Shown piece by piece: positions 8,204 through 17,389 of a stretch of DNA of 64,000 nucleotides (positions are counted from its first letter, which is position 1; each line of letters begins with the position of its first letter). Made by a program: the position numbers and the translations under genes. The notes beneath the pieces were generated by a model that worked only from the letters and a program-made list of their open reading frames with translations, was not told where the DNA came from and did not search any database. This DNA comes from G965213525 sp965213525. Its GTDB lineage: Bacteria > Actinomycetota > Acidimicrobiia > Acidimicrobiales > Poriferisodalaceae. Where the stretch lies: NCBI GenBank assembly GCA_965213525.1, contig OZ243889.1, positions 2,294,001-2,358,000 on the forward strand, written 5' to 3'.

Positions 8204-8921
8204 GCGGCCGGGAGTGGACCTCGCCCAGGCCCAAGCAGGTGCACAGGAACCGGTGGAGCACGGCGGCGGTGGCGCCCCACACCGTGTCCCCGTCGAGCTC
8301 GAAGAAGTGCACGGGCCGCTGCTCACCGCCGTCGGGCCAGACCCACAGCTCCTCGCGGTGCACGTCGTCGGAGGTGAGCTCGGCGAGGGGGACGTGGAGG
8401 ATGTGCTCCACCTCGGCCGGCTCGGGCACGAGCTCGGGCCGCCCCGGGGGCAGGACGCCGACGAAGGGCACCACGCTGGCGCCCGTGGTCACGGTGACCA
8501 GGCGGTCGAGCTCACCGACGATCTCGACGGTTCGCGGATCGAGGCGGATCTCCTCATAGGCCTCTCGCAACGCCGTCTGGACGAGGGTCTCGCCGACGTC
8601 ACGGCCCCCGCCCGGGAAGCTCACCTGATGGGTGTGGCTGCGCAGGAGGGGTGACCGGCGGGTCAACACGACGACGGCGCCACCATCGGCACCTTCGTAG
8701 AGGGGGACCAGCACCGCCGCGTCTCGACCCCGCGACGGGATGCCGATGGACAACGAACCTGGGACGTGGTCAGCGACCGCCGATCGGACGGATCCGACAT
8801 CGATGCGTCGCTGCTCGGGGGCCAGCTCGAGCCAGGGAGCCCCGGCTCCGACCACGCTGCCCGACGGGCGGGGGATGACCTGCGGGCCGCCTCGACCCGC
8901 CGGCGGCCCGAGGCCGGTCAC
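8193..8921 (-). CDS. Nudix hydrolase, CoA pyrophosphatase-like (NudL/YeaB type)
   Basis: The 242-residue protein carries the Nudix box GGGRDVGETLVQTALREAYEEI (pattern GX5EX7REUXEEXGU, with the last Gly replaced) and the preceding RSPLLRSHTHQVSFPGG, the UPF0035 signature that marks CoA-diphosphatases. These enzymes split CoA derivatives to 4-phosphopantetheine and 3',5'-ADP. The GTG at 8921 is chosen because it overlaps the stop of the upstream small gene as GTGA, meaning translational coupling; a GTG at 8855 is an alternative. The first 60 residues are not obviously part of the Nudix fold. Confidence 0.85.
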   Translation of the reverse strand: MTGLGPPAGRGGPQVIPRPSGSVVGAGAPWLELAPEQRRIDVGSVRSAVADHVPGSLSIGIPSRGRDAAVLVPLYEGADGGAVVVLTRRSPLLRSHTHQVSFPGGGRDVGETLVQTALREAYEEIRLDPRTVEIVGELDRLVTVTTGASVVPFVGVLPPGRPELVPEPAEVEHILHVPLAELTSDDVHREELWVWPDGGEQRPVHFFELDGDTVWGATAAVLHRFLCTCLGLGEVHSRPLTP

Positions 8922-9070
8922 GACGTCTGCGCGGCCGCCAGCTCCTCCAACACGTCGCGCAGCCCGTTGGTCTTGAGGTTGCTCATCACCCGTCCCGGTG
9001 GCGTCTCGCCCCGCTCCCACTCCATCCAGTACGCGAGCAACTTGACGGGGTCGGTGGGGGGACGATCCAT
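8918..9070 (-). CDS. Conserved-looking 50-residue protein coupled to the Nudix gene
   Basis: This short gene reads MDRPPTDPVKLLAYWMEWER then GETPPGRVMSNLKTNGLRDVLEELAAAQTS. It is Trp-containing and amphipathic, unlike a chance frame. Support comes from a TAGGAT -10 box 6 bases before the ATG, and from its TGA sharing bases with the GTG of the Nudix gene. Small actinobacterial proteins of this type are usually annotated as hypothetical. No function is known to me; coupling suggests a shared role with, or regulation of, the Nudix hydrolase. Confidence 0.65.
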   Translation of the reverse strand: MDRPPTDPVKLLAYWMEWERGETPPGRVMSNLKTNGLRDVLEELAAAQTS

Positions 9071-9076
9071 GCACCG

Positions 9077-9082
9077 ATCCTA
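9077..9082 (-). promoter_or_regulatory. -10 box for the small protein-Nudix operon
   Basis: TAGGAT on the minus strand ends 6 bases before the ATG at 9070; no Shine-Dalgarno, so probably leaderless. Confidence 0.45.
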
Positions 9083-9159
9083 CCGAGGGCCCCGTCCGAG
9101 CACCGGGCCCCGAGCCCACCGCGGCCGCGGGCGCCTGCGAGTCTCCACCAGCACCCCGG

Positions 9160-9220
9160 GTCCGACGCGCCGGTGCCCGGCCCCCGCACAGGGAACCGGG
9201 CACCAACGGCGCAGTCGGAC
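9160..9220 (-). terminator. Probable groESL terminator hairpin
   Basis: Outer arms GTCCGAC (9160-9166) and GTCGGAC (9214-9220), a GCGCC/GGCGC inner step, and inner arms GGTGCCCGG (9172-9180) and CCGGGCACC (9196-9204) form one long interrupted stem 37-97 bases after the groEL stop. There is no U-run. It is the only strong structure between groEL and the next gene. Confidence 0.5.
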
Positions 9221-9256
9221 GGGGCCTGGGCCCCGGGAGCGCAAGGCGGCAGGCGC

Positions 9257-10903
<1,647 letters not shown>

Positions 10904-10905
10904 GG

Positions 10906-11196
10906 CTACTTCACCACCTTGGCGAGCACGTCACGGGCCGAGAGGATCAGCAGATCCTCGCCCTGCACGGTGATCTCGGTGCCGCCGTACTTGCTGTAGA
11001 CGACCGTGTCGCCGGTGGCGACGTCCATGGTGATGAGGTTGCCGTCATCGTCGCGGCGTCCGGGCCCAACAGCCAGGACCTCGCCCTGCTGGGGCTTCTC
11101 CTTGGCGGTGTCGGGGATGACGAGACCGCTGGCGGTGGTCTCTTCGGCATCGCCGGGACGGACGATGATCCGGTCCTCGAGGGGCTGCAAGTTCAT
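10906..11196 (-). CDS. groES: 10 kDa co-chaperonin GroES
   Basis: The 96-residue lid protein caps GroEL. It begins MNLQPLEDRIIVRPGDAEE with the mobile loop after it (ETTASGLVIPDTAKEKPQQG), and ends DVLAKVVK. ATG at 11196 is preferred to the in-frame GTG at 11205 because GGAGG lies 10 bases before the ATG but only 1 base before the GTG. It heads the groES-groEL operon directly below two CIRCE operators. Confidence 0.97.
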   Translation of the reverse strand: MNLQPLEDRIIVRPGDAEETTASGLVIPDTAKEKPQQGEVLAVGPGRRDDDGNLITMDVATGDTVVYSKYGGTEITVQGEDLLILSARDVLAKVVK

Positions 11197-11248
11197 GATG
11201 TCCACGCCTCCGGTGCACTGTGGAAGGTACGGCGGGACGAGGGCCTGG

Positions 11249-11275
11249 TTGGCACTCTCACCCCGCGAGTGCCAG
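11249..11275 (-). promoter_or_regulatory. CIRCE operator, gene-proximal copy
   Basis: Read on the plus strand: TTGGCACTC, 9-base spacer, GAGTGCCAG. It differs from the CIRCE consensus (TTAGCACTC-N9-GAGTGCTAA) by symmetric changes that keep the palindrome. HrcA is the known repressor of CIRCE. It lies 53 bases before groES, in the leader. Confidence 0.88.
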
Positions 11276-11305
11276 AGGTTAGCAGTCTCGACACACGACT
11301 GCTAA
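11276..11305 (-). promoter_or_regulatory. groESL promoter overlapping the distal CIRCE
   Basis: On the minus strand TTAGCA (11300-11305), 18-base spacer, TAACCT (11276-11281). Both hexamers fall inside or at the edge of the upstream CIRCE palindrome, so HrcA binding would block polymerase directly. Confidence 0.45.
11279..11305 (-). promoter_or_regulatory. CIRCE operator, distal copy
   Basis: TTAGCAGTC, 9-base spacer, GACTGCTAA: a perfect palindrome with one symmetric change from the CIRCE consensus. Only 3 bases separate it from the other copy. Two CIRCE copies imply strong heat-shock repression by HrcA, whose gene is not in the window. Confidence 0.9.
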
Positions 11306-11331
11306 CGGAGCTCGGCCACCAGGCCCGGCCC

Positions 11332-13125
11332 TCAGGGCTCCACGACGGCGACGTCGACGATCGGCAGGGCCGGGGGGGTCGAGCCGAGGGACCCCCGGAA
11401 GGCCACGTCGCCGAAGGCGAAGATGCCCCCGTCGGCCGCCACCAGCAGGTAGCCCCGGCCGCTGGCGGAGGGGACCATGCCCACCACGGGGGCGTTCAGC
11501 GACCGACCACCCATCGAGCCGTGGAACTTGGCATCACCAAAGGCGAAGATGCCGCCGTCAGATGCGACCAGCCAGTACCCCCGGCCGCTGGCCGTCGGCG
11601 CCATGCCCACCACCGGGGCGTTCAACCGGAGGTCGGCGACCGACCCCCAGAAGCGGGCGTCACCGAAGCTGAACACCCCGCCGTCGCCGGCCACGAACCA
11701 GTAGCCGTCACCCGAGGCGGCGATGGCCGAGGCGACCACCGGGGCGTTCAGGGTCACGCCGGTCATGTCGCCGTGGAAGGCAGCGTCACCGAAGGCGTAG
11801 ACCGCACCACGGGCGTCGACCACCCAGTACCCCCCGCCGCCGTTCGTTGCGGTGATCGTGCGAGCCGGCGTGACCAGCGGAGCCCCCTCGACGTAGAGGT
11901 CGCCGTGGCTGCGGGCCGCGCCGTAGGTCCACACGAAGCCGGTGGAGTCCAGGGCCACGTACCCGCCGACGCCGACGCCGTCGATCGACACGATCTGGTC
12001 ACAGAACGAGCGGCCGAGCGAGCAGTCGGGGTAGCTGCCGAAGTCGTTGACGGGTTGGCCGAGGTGATCAGCGGCGCCGAAGTCGTAGACGAAGCCCTGG
12101 GCGTCAGCCATCCAGTAGCCGTCGCGCACCGCCCGGGCCGGGCCCGCCGGCGTCACCCCCGACGTCGCAGCGATCCACCCCGACAGCGTGGCGACGTTGG
12201 CCGCCACGTCATAGACGCCGTCACACGGGGTGCCATAGGACTCGACGCCGACCACGCGATCGGCGACGAGCCACGGCCCGCCCGAGTCGCCGAAGCACGG
12301 TGCGGACGCCGGCGGGCCGCCGTCCCAGACCCCACAGATCCGATCGTCGCTGGTGAAGGTCGCGCCGTAGACCTCGTCCTCCAAGACGCTGCAGCGCCAC
12401 GTCGGGGGCAGCCGCAACCGGACCGAGAGCAGGCGGTCAGCCGACCGAGACCGCTCGGTCTCGCCGAAGCCCATGACGGTGGCGGTCACCGGCGCCTGGC
12501 GGGTGTCGACCTCAGCGCCCGAGGCGGCGTAGCCGAGGTACGGGCCGGCGACGGGGCTGGCGAGACGAACGAGGCCGACGTCGTTGTCCGACGTCGCCCC
12601 CGCGTAGTCGGGGTGCACGTGCAGCTCGGCGGCAGCCGTCACGACCCCAGCGGTCACCGCCAGCGCCCCTGAGCGGACGCGCACCCGCGAGGCGGAGGTC
12701 TCGACGAGGCAGTGGGCGGCGGTGAGCACCCACGTCGGTGCGATGAGCGAACCCGAGCAGAACTGGGTGCCAGAGGGCCGTTCGAGGCGGACGACGCCCG
12801 GGTTGGCGGTGACCGGGCGCCCGAAGGCGATCTTGTTCTCGTCTCCTGGCGTGCCGGGGGCGTCGTCGTCGACGATGGACGAGCGGACGGCGGCGTCGTC
12901 CTCGGTGGGTGACGAGCGCAGGGCTGCGGCGTCGTCCTTGGTGACAGAGGAGCCCCCGGCGGCGGCGTCGCTGGTGGACGACTGCGCCGGGGCAGGCTCG
13001 GCGGCGGCGTCGCTGGTGGACGACTGCGCCGGGGCAGGCCCGGCGAGGGCGATGCCAGGGGCGGCGGCGACCAGCGAAGCGAGGCCGAACAGCGACGCCA
13101 GCACGAGACGTCTCGGAGGCCCCAC
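11332..13125 (-). CDS. Secreted trypsin-like serine protease with C-terminal repeat domain
   Basis: About 597 residues. A signal peptide (RRLVLASLFGLASLVAAAPG, cut near ALA-GPA) is followed by a low-complexity Ser/Ala/Asp linker, then an S1 protease domain with the triad His (VLTAAHC, about 138), Asp (SDNDVGLV, 182) and Ser (CFGDSGGP, 281). From about residue 335 come six or so repeats of about 45 residues with the core GYW-ASDGGIFAFGDA-FHGSM, likely a beta-propeller used for binding outside the cell. GTG at 13125 fits a TAGCCT box 8 bases upstream; TTG at 13143 is the alternative. It sits between tsaD and groES, a position not held by a protease in mycobacteria. Confidence 0.88.
   Translation of the reverse strand: MGPPRRLVLASLFGLASLVAAAPGIALAGPAPAQSSTSDAAAEPAPAQSSTSDAAAGGSSVTKDDAAALRSSPTEDDAAVRSSIVDDDAPGTPGDENKIAFGRPVTANPGVVRLERPSGTQFCSGSLIAPTWVLTAAHCLVETSASRVRVRSGALAVTAGVVTAAAELHVHPDYAGATSDNDVGLVRLASPVAGPYLGYAASGAEVDTRQAPVTATVMGFGETERSRSADRLLSVRLRLPPTWRCSVLEDEVYGATFTSDDRICGVWDGGPPASAPCFGDSGGPWLVADRVVGVESYGTPCDGVYDVAANVATLSGWIAATSGVTPAGPARAVRDGYWMADAQGFVYDFGAADHLGQPVNDFGSYPDCSLGRSFCDQIVSIDGVGVGGYVALDSTGFVWTYGAARSHGDLYVEGAPLVTPARTITATNGGGGYWVVDARGAVYAFGDAAFHGDMTGVTLNAPVVASAIAASGDGYWFVAGDGGVFSFGDARFWGSVADLRLNAPVVGMAPTASGRGYWLVASDGGIFAFGDAKFHGSMGGRSLNAPVVGMVPSASGRGYLLVAADGGIFAFGDVAFRGSLGSTPPALPIVDVAVVEP
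12961..13039 (-). repeat. Two 37-base direct repeats in the protease linker
   Basis: 12961-12997 and 13003-13039 are identical 37-base units at a 42-base period. They encode the repeated linker segment PAPAQSSTSDAAA, 14 residues per period, so length changes here keep the frame. Confidence 0.85.
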
Positions 13126-13133
13126 GGCGCCAG

Positions 13134-13139
13134 AGGCTA
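13134..13139 (-). promoter_or_regulatory. -10 box for leaderless protease gene
   Basis: TAGCCT on the minus strand ends 8 bases before the GTG at 13125; no Shine-Dalgarno. Confidence 0.4.
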
Positions 13140-13170
13140 CCAACGCACCTGCGCCGAGGACGGCCGGGGC

Positions 13171-14211
13171 TCAGACCAAGAAGTCGAGGCGAAGGCTGGG
13201 ATCGGCGCCCGAGCCGAGCGGTGAGGGCCCGTCAGCGCGCAGCCGCCACCACCCCGCAGCGCCGATCATGGCTGCGTTGTCGGTGCACATCGACCGGGCC
13301 GGGAGGAACGCCCGCAGGCCGTCGTCGTGACACACGTCGAGGATGCGCTCGCGCAGCAAGGAGTTGGCCGCCACCCCGCCGGCGAGCGCCAGCGACGACG
13401 CCCCCTGGTCGTGCACGGCGGCGCGGGCCTTGATCACCAAGACGTCGACGATCGCGGCCTGGAACGAGGCGGCCACGTCGTCGGTGGAGGTGTGGGGATG
13501 GGCCCGCACGTGGTTGATCACCGCGGTCTTCAGCCCGCTGAAGGACACGTCGAAGCTGCCGTCGAGCATCGGGCGGGGCAGTGCGACGGCGTCGGGGTCG
13601 CCGTCCATCGCACATCGGTCGATCGCCGGGCCGCCGGGGTAGCCGAGACCGAGGTAGCGGGCCACCTTGTCGAAGGCCTCACCGGCGGCGTCATCGACGG
13701 TCGACCCGAGCAGGCGGTACCGGCCCCGGTCCTGCATCGACACGAGCATCGTGTGTCCACCCGAGACGACCAGCACGACGATCGGGAGCTCGAGATCGGG
13801 CTCCTCCAACAAGGCGGCGTGGAGGTGGCCCTCCAGGTGGTTGACGCCGACGAAGGGCACGTCCCAGGCGAGGGCGAAGGCCTTGGCCGCCGACACCCCG
13901 ACCAGCAGCGATCCGATGAGACCGGGGCCGACGGTGGCGGCGACGGCGTCGATGCGGCCGCCGTCGACGCCGGCTTCGAGCATCGCTCGGGCCACCACGG
14001 CGACGATCCGTCGTTCGTGGGCCCGGCCGGCGATCTCGGGAACGACCCCACCGAAGTCCGAGTGAAGGTCGATCTGACTCGACACCACCGACGAGGCCAC
14101 CTCGGTGCCACCGATGACCACGGCGGCGGCGGTCTCATCACACGACGTCTCGATGGCCAGCATGCAGGTCGTCTCGTCGACGAAGGGGTCGTGGTCGATG
14201 ACCGAGCTCAT
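13171..14211 (-). CDS. tsaD: tRNA N6-adenosine threonylcarbamoyltransferase TsaD
   Basis: The 346-residue enzyme transfers threonylcarbamoyl to A37 of ANN-decoding tRNAs (t6A). It shows MLAIETSCDETAAAVV, the metal-binding HLEGHLHAALL, the ASKH-fold VVSGGHTMLV, and LALAGGVAANSLLRE. The ATG at 14211 shares bases with the rimI stop (ATGA). This start adds 16 residues before the usual MLAIETSCDE, so the later Met is an alternative. It is the last gene of tsaE-tsaB-rimI-tsaD. Confidence 0.96.
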   Translation of the reverse strand: MSSVIDHDPFVDETTCMLAIETSCDETAAAVVIGGTEVASSVVSSQIDLHSDFGGVVPEIAGRAHERRIVAVVARAMLEAGVDGGRIDAVAATVGPGLIGSLLVGVSAAKAFALAWDVPFVGVNHLEGHLHAALLEEPDLELPIVVLVVSGGHTMLVSMQDRGRYRLLGSTVDDAAGEAFDKVARYLGLGYPGGPAIDRCAMDGDPDAVALPRPMLDGSFDVSFSGLKTAVINHVRAHPHTSTDDVAASFQAAIVDVLVIKARAAVHDQGASSLALAGGVAANSLLRERILDVCHDDGLRAFLPARSMCTDNAAMIGAAGWWRLRADGPSPLGSGADPSLRLDFLV

Positions 14212-14933
14212 CGGACCGTCGATCCGTCGTCGGCGCCGGGACGGGACGTGGCCGTGGCCCCAGAGGCTGGCGGCTCGGCGTCGGCGCCGCCACGGGGCGT
14301 GCCCGTGGCCCCAGCAGCCGACGGGTCGTCGGTGGGCTCGAGGCGCTCGAGGCGCTCGAGACGTGCCAGGCGTTCGGCGTGCGGTGGCTCGCCGATGTCG
14401 TGGACCCACATGATGATCGCATCCTCCCCCACGTCGGAGTAGTAGTTGGCGCGCACCCCGACCGGGGCGTAGCCGAAGCGCCGGTACATCGCCTGGGCGG
14501 CGGCGTTGGAAGCGCGCACCTCCAGGGTCATGGCCTCGGCTCCGAGGCCGATCATCCCCCTCGTGATGGCCACGAGCAGGCGGCGGCCGATGCCGTGGCG
14601 CCGCCAGGCCGGATCGACCCCGATGGTGGCGACGTGGCCCTCGCCGGCGACGTGGATGGCACCGGCGTGACCGAGCACCTCGCGCACGCCGGCTCGCCGG
14701 GCGATCACGTAGCAGCGCCCCGGCGACGCCAGCTCCTGGGCGAACAGGTTGAGCGACCAGGGGCGGGGCTGGGATCGCTGCTCGCACCGCAGCACCCCGG
14801 CCAGGTGGCGGCGCCGCATCGGCACGATCTCGACCGCCGGCCCGGTCACTCCGGGCCCAGGCTCGGTGGGTGCGGTGACGTGGACGGCGGTGCGGCCGGG
14901 CGCGACCGCAGCGTCGGGGTCGGCGCCGGTCAC
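14208..14933 (-). CDS. rimI: Ribosomal protein S18-alanine N-acetyltransferase RimI-like
   Basis: The 241-residue GNAT-fold protein has the acetyl-CoA loop IGVDPAWRRHGIGRRLLVAI and the RimI pattern LEVRASNAAAQAMYRRFGYAPVGVRANYYSD.GEDAIIMW. RimI acetylates the N-terminus of S18; within tsa operons it is a constant neighbour. The GTG at 14933 overlaps the tsaB stop as GTGA. Odd: a tail of about 60 residues after the GNAT fold, starting with LARLERLERLE and continuing Pro/Ala/Gly-rich, and an N-terminal extension of about 30 residues, both absent from most RimI. Confidence 0.9.
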   Translation of the reverse strand: MTGADPDAAVAPGRTAVHVTAPTEPGPGVTGPAVEIVPMRRRHLAGVLRCEQRSQPRPWSLNLFAQELASPGRCYVIARRAGVREVLGHAGAIHVAGEGHVATIGVDPAWRRHGIGRRLLVAITRGMIGLGAEAMTLEVRASNAAAQAMYRRFGYAPVGVRANYYSDVGEDAIIMWVHDIGEPPHAERLARLERLERLEPTDDPSAAGATGTPRGGADAEPPASGATATSRPGADDGSTVR

Positions 14934-15631
14934 CGGTCGTCGTCTCGTGAGCGCCAGTTCGCCACGGCGTCGGGTTGGCGCAGGTACACGGGCTCGACCT
15001 CGTCCACGGTCACGAACGCCTCCCGCAGGGCCGCAGCGTGGGCCAGCTGCACGAGCGAACCGGCCGAGGGGTGCTGCAGGCCCCGCTCGGCGACGTCGAT
15101 GCCCGTGCGGCCCCCGAAGGCCTCGGCGTGGCGGACGGCGCCATCCCCGACGACGAGGCAGTCCTCACCCGAGGCGAACAGCTCGGCGGCGAGCTCGTCG
15201 GCCGAGGACACCGCCGGATCGGTGATGCGCTGGATCCCCCCGGGCACCTGGCGGTACGAGGCGTGGAACACCTCGCCCCGACGGGCGTCGACCACCGACA
15301 CGAGGCGGCGGTTGGAGAACCGCACGGGGAAGGCGACCAGATCGAGCGAGGACACCGGCACCATCGGCACCCGAAGGGCGTGGGCCAGCGACGTGGCGGT
15401 CGCCAGACCCACCCGCAGACCGGTGAACAGACCCGGGCCGACGTCCACCGCGATCACCGACACCTCATCGAGGTGCACCCGGGCCTGCTCGGTGACGAAG
15501 GCGATCGCCGGGGCGAGGGTCTCGGCGTGGCGCCGATCGCGGGCCGAGTGGAACGAGGCGAGCACGCCCTCGTGGCCCCCGAGGGCAACGCCCACCTGGG
15601 GGGTGGCGGTCTCGATGCCGAGGACGAGCAC
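14930..15631 (-). CDS. tsaB: t6A synthesis protein TsaB
   Basis: The 233-residue ASKH-fold partner of TsaD begins MLVLGIETATPQVGVALGG and has VSVIAVDVGPGLFTGLRVGLATATSLAHAL, the family signature (GPGSFTGLR in most, here GPGLFTGLR), and SVVDARRGEVFHASY. It lacks catalytic activity of its own and scaffolds TsaD-TsaE. GTG at 15631 follows the tsaE stop with no gap. Confidence 0.95.
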   Translation of the reverse strand: MLVLGIETATPQVGVALGGHEGVLASFHSARDRRHAETLAPAIAFVTEQARVHLDEVSVIAVDVGPGLFTGLRVGLATATSLAHALRVPMVPVSSLDLVAFPVRFSNRRLVSVVDARRGEVFHASYRQVPGGIQRITDPAVSSADELAAELFASGEDCLVVGDGAVRHAEAFGGRTGIDVAERGLQHPSAGSLVQLAHAAALREAFVTVDEVEPVYLRQPDAVANWRSRDDDR

Positions 15632-16120
15632 CTACGCCTCGACCGTCCACGGGGCGAGCACCGATCCGAGCTGGGGGTTGCGCCGCAACCACGACCCACC
15701 GACGGGGCGCACCTCGAGGTGGCGGTCGTCATCGCCCGCCCCTCGGCGCAACACGACGTCGAGGTGGTCGCCCTCCAAGGCGGTGAGCACCAGCTCGCCC
15801 CACTCGACGACCATGACCCCGCCCTCGTCGAGCACCTCGGACAGCGCCAGCTCGAACACCTGGGCGGGCGACTCCAGGCGGTAGGCGTCGACGTGGTGCA
15901 GGGCGAGGCGGCCCTCGTGGTGCTGCATGATCGTGAAGGTCGGGCTGGTGACCCGGTCAGCGACGAGCAACCCTCGCGCCAGGCCCTGGACGAAGGCCGT
16001 CTTGCCGGTGCCGAGGTCGCCGGTGAGCAGCAGCAGATCGCCGTCGGTGACGATCGGGGCGAGGGCCTCGGCCACGGCCCGGGTCTGGTCGACAGAGGTG
16101 GTGCGCAGGGTCAACAACAC
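15632..16120 (-). CDS. tsaE: t6A synthesis ATPase TsaE
   Basis: The 162-residue P-loop protein has Walker A GDLGTGKTAFVQGLARGL, SPTFTIMQHHEGRLALHHVDAYRL, and VVEWGELV, all standard TsaE motifs. It hydrolyses ATP to drive the TsaBDE cycle. GTG at 16120 is chosen because the fold starts there and a TACGAT box lies 9 bases upstream. It heads the operon. In mycobacteria alr precedes it; here no alr is seen. Confidence 0.94.
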   Translation of the reverse strand: MLLTLRTTSVDQTRAVAEALAPIVTDGDLLLLTGDLGTGKTAFVQGLARGLLVADRVTSPTFTIMQHHEGRLALHHVDAYRLESPAQVFELALSEVLDEGGVMVVEWGELVLTALEGDHLDVVLRRGAGDDDRHLEVRPVGGSWLRRNPQLGSVLAPWTVEA

Positions 16121-16129
16121 AGCGCCCCG

Positions 16130-16139
16130 ATCGTACGAT
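16130..16139. promoter_or_regulatory. Palindromic ATCGTACGAT, shared -10 box of divergent genes
   Basis: The 10-base palindrome contains TACGAT on both strands. On the minus strand it is 9 bases from the tsaE start; on the plus strand it is 24 bases from the oxidoreductase start. It could act as a -10 element in both directions. Confidence 0.35.
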
Positions 16140-16163
16140 GCCCCATCGCGCGACGATGGGCCG

Positions 16164-17210
16164 ATGCGCATCTCGACGTTGTTGAACTACGCCGGAGGGT
16201 TCGCCGGGGCCGTCGAGGAGGTGGTGGCCCTCGAGGGCGCCGGCCTCGACGTCGTCTGGGTGCCCGAGGCCTACGCCTTCGACGCCCCGTCGGCCATGGG
16301 CTACCTGGCGGCCAAGACGACCCGGGTGACGATCGCCTCGGGCATCGTGCCCATCTTCACCCGGACCCCGACGCTGCTGGCCATGACCGCCGCCGGCATC
16401 GACGCGCTCTCCAAGGGCCGGTGCATGCTCGGTCTCGGCGCCTCTGGCCCCCAGGTCATCGAGGGCTTCCACGGGGTGCCCTATGACGCCCCGGTCGCCC
16501 GCACCCGTGAGGTCATCGAGATCTGCCGGCAGGTGTGGCGTCGTGAGCGAGTCGAGCACGACGGACGCCACCACCAGATCCCCCTCGCCGAGGGCCAGGG
16601 CACCGGGCTCGGCAAGGCCCTCAAGATGATCACCCGGCCCGAGCGCGCCGACATCCCGATCGCCATCGCCGGGCTGGGGCCCCGCAGCGTCCAGGCCACC
16701 GCCGAGCTGGCCGACGCCTGGTTGCCGGCGTTCTACACCGCAGAGGCCGCCGCTGACGTCTGGGGCGACGCCCTGGCCGCAGGACGCGCCGAGCGTGACC
16801 CGGCCCGGGGTCCGCTCGAGATCTTCGCCGGGGGCTCGGTGGCGATCGGCGACGAGGTCGAGCACCTGCGCGACCTGGCCCGACCCCAGATCGCCCTGTA
16901 CGTGGGGGGCATGGGGGCCAGGGACAAGAACTTCTACAACGACATCTTCCGCCGTTCGGGCTACGAGGCCGAGGCCGAGCGCATCCAGGAGCTGTACCTG
17001 AGCGGGCACAAGACCGATGCCGAGGCCGCCATCCCCGACGAGTACCTGGCGACGTCGTCGCTCGTCGGTGACGAGGGCTTCGTGCGCGACCGCCTGGTTG
17101 CGCTGCGCGACTCAGGGGTCAGCGCGTTGAACGTCAGCTTCGTCGGCAAGACCACCCAGGCCCGAGTCGCCCAGTGCGCAGCGCTCCGCCAGCTGGTCGA
17201 CGCGCTCTGA
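16164..17210 (+). CDS. LLM class F420-dependent oxidoreductase
   Basis: The 348-residue TIM-barrel protein matches the luciferase-like F420-dependent family of actinobacteria: RISTLLNYAGGFAGAVEEVVALE, LDVVWVPEAYAFDAPSAMGYLAAKTTRV, GIVPIFTRTPTLLAMTAAGIDALS, LGLGASGPQVIEGFHG and IAGLGPRSVQATAELADAW. F420 rather than FMN use is inferred from family, not from a diagnostic residue. The reduced or oxidised substrate is unknown. The ATG at 16164 starts the first beta strand. It is the first of two plus-strand genes set into the minus-strand cluster. Confidence 0.85.
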   Translation: MRISTLLNYAGGFAGAVEEVVALEGAGLDVVWVPEAYAFDAPSAMGYLAAKTTRVTIASGIVPIFTRTPTLLAMTAAGIDALSKGRCMLGLGASGPQVIEGFHGVPYDAPVARTREVIEICRQVWRRERVEHDGRHHQIPLAEGQGTGLGKALKMITRPERADIPIAIAGLGPRSVQATAELADAWLPAFYTAEAAADVWGDALAAGRAERDPARGPLEIFAGGSVAIGDEVEHLRDLARPQIALYVGGMGARDKNFYNDIFRRSGYEAEAERIQELYLSGHKTDAEAAIPDEYLATSSLVGDEGFVRDRLVALRDSGVSALNVSFVGKTTQARVAQCAALRQLVDAL

Positions 17211-17389
17211 GCGGCTCGCACCCCCTCGACACCTCAGATCCCCGCTGCCTGGCTGCCCGAACCGACCCGAAGAGCGAAACGATCGGTGAACGGCCGGCAC
17301 GCCCGGCATGATCCCCCGCCTCCGCCGGGTCTCCCAGGACACCTGCGTCCGGACCGCCGGACGCCGCTGACCCCACGGGGGAACCACCG

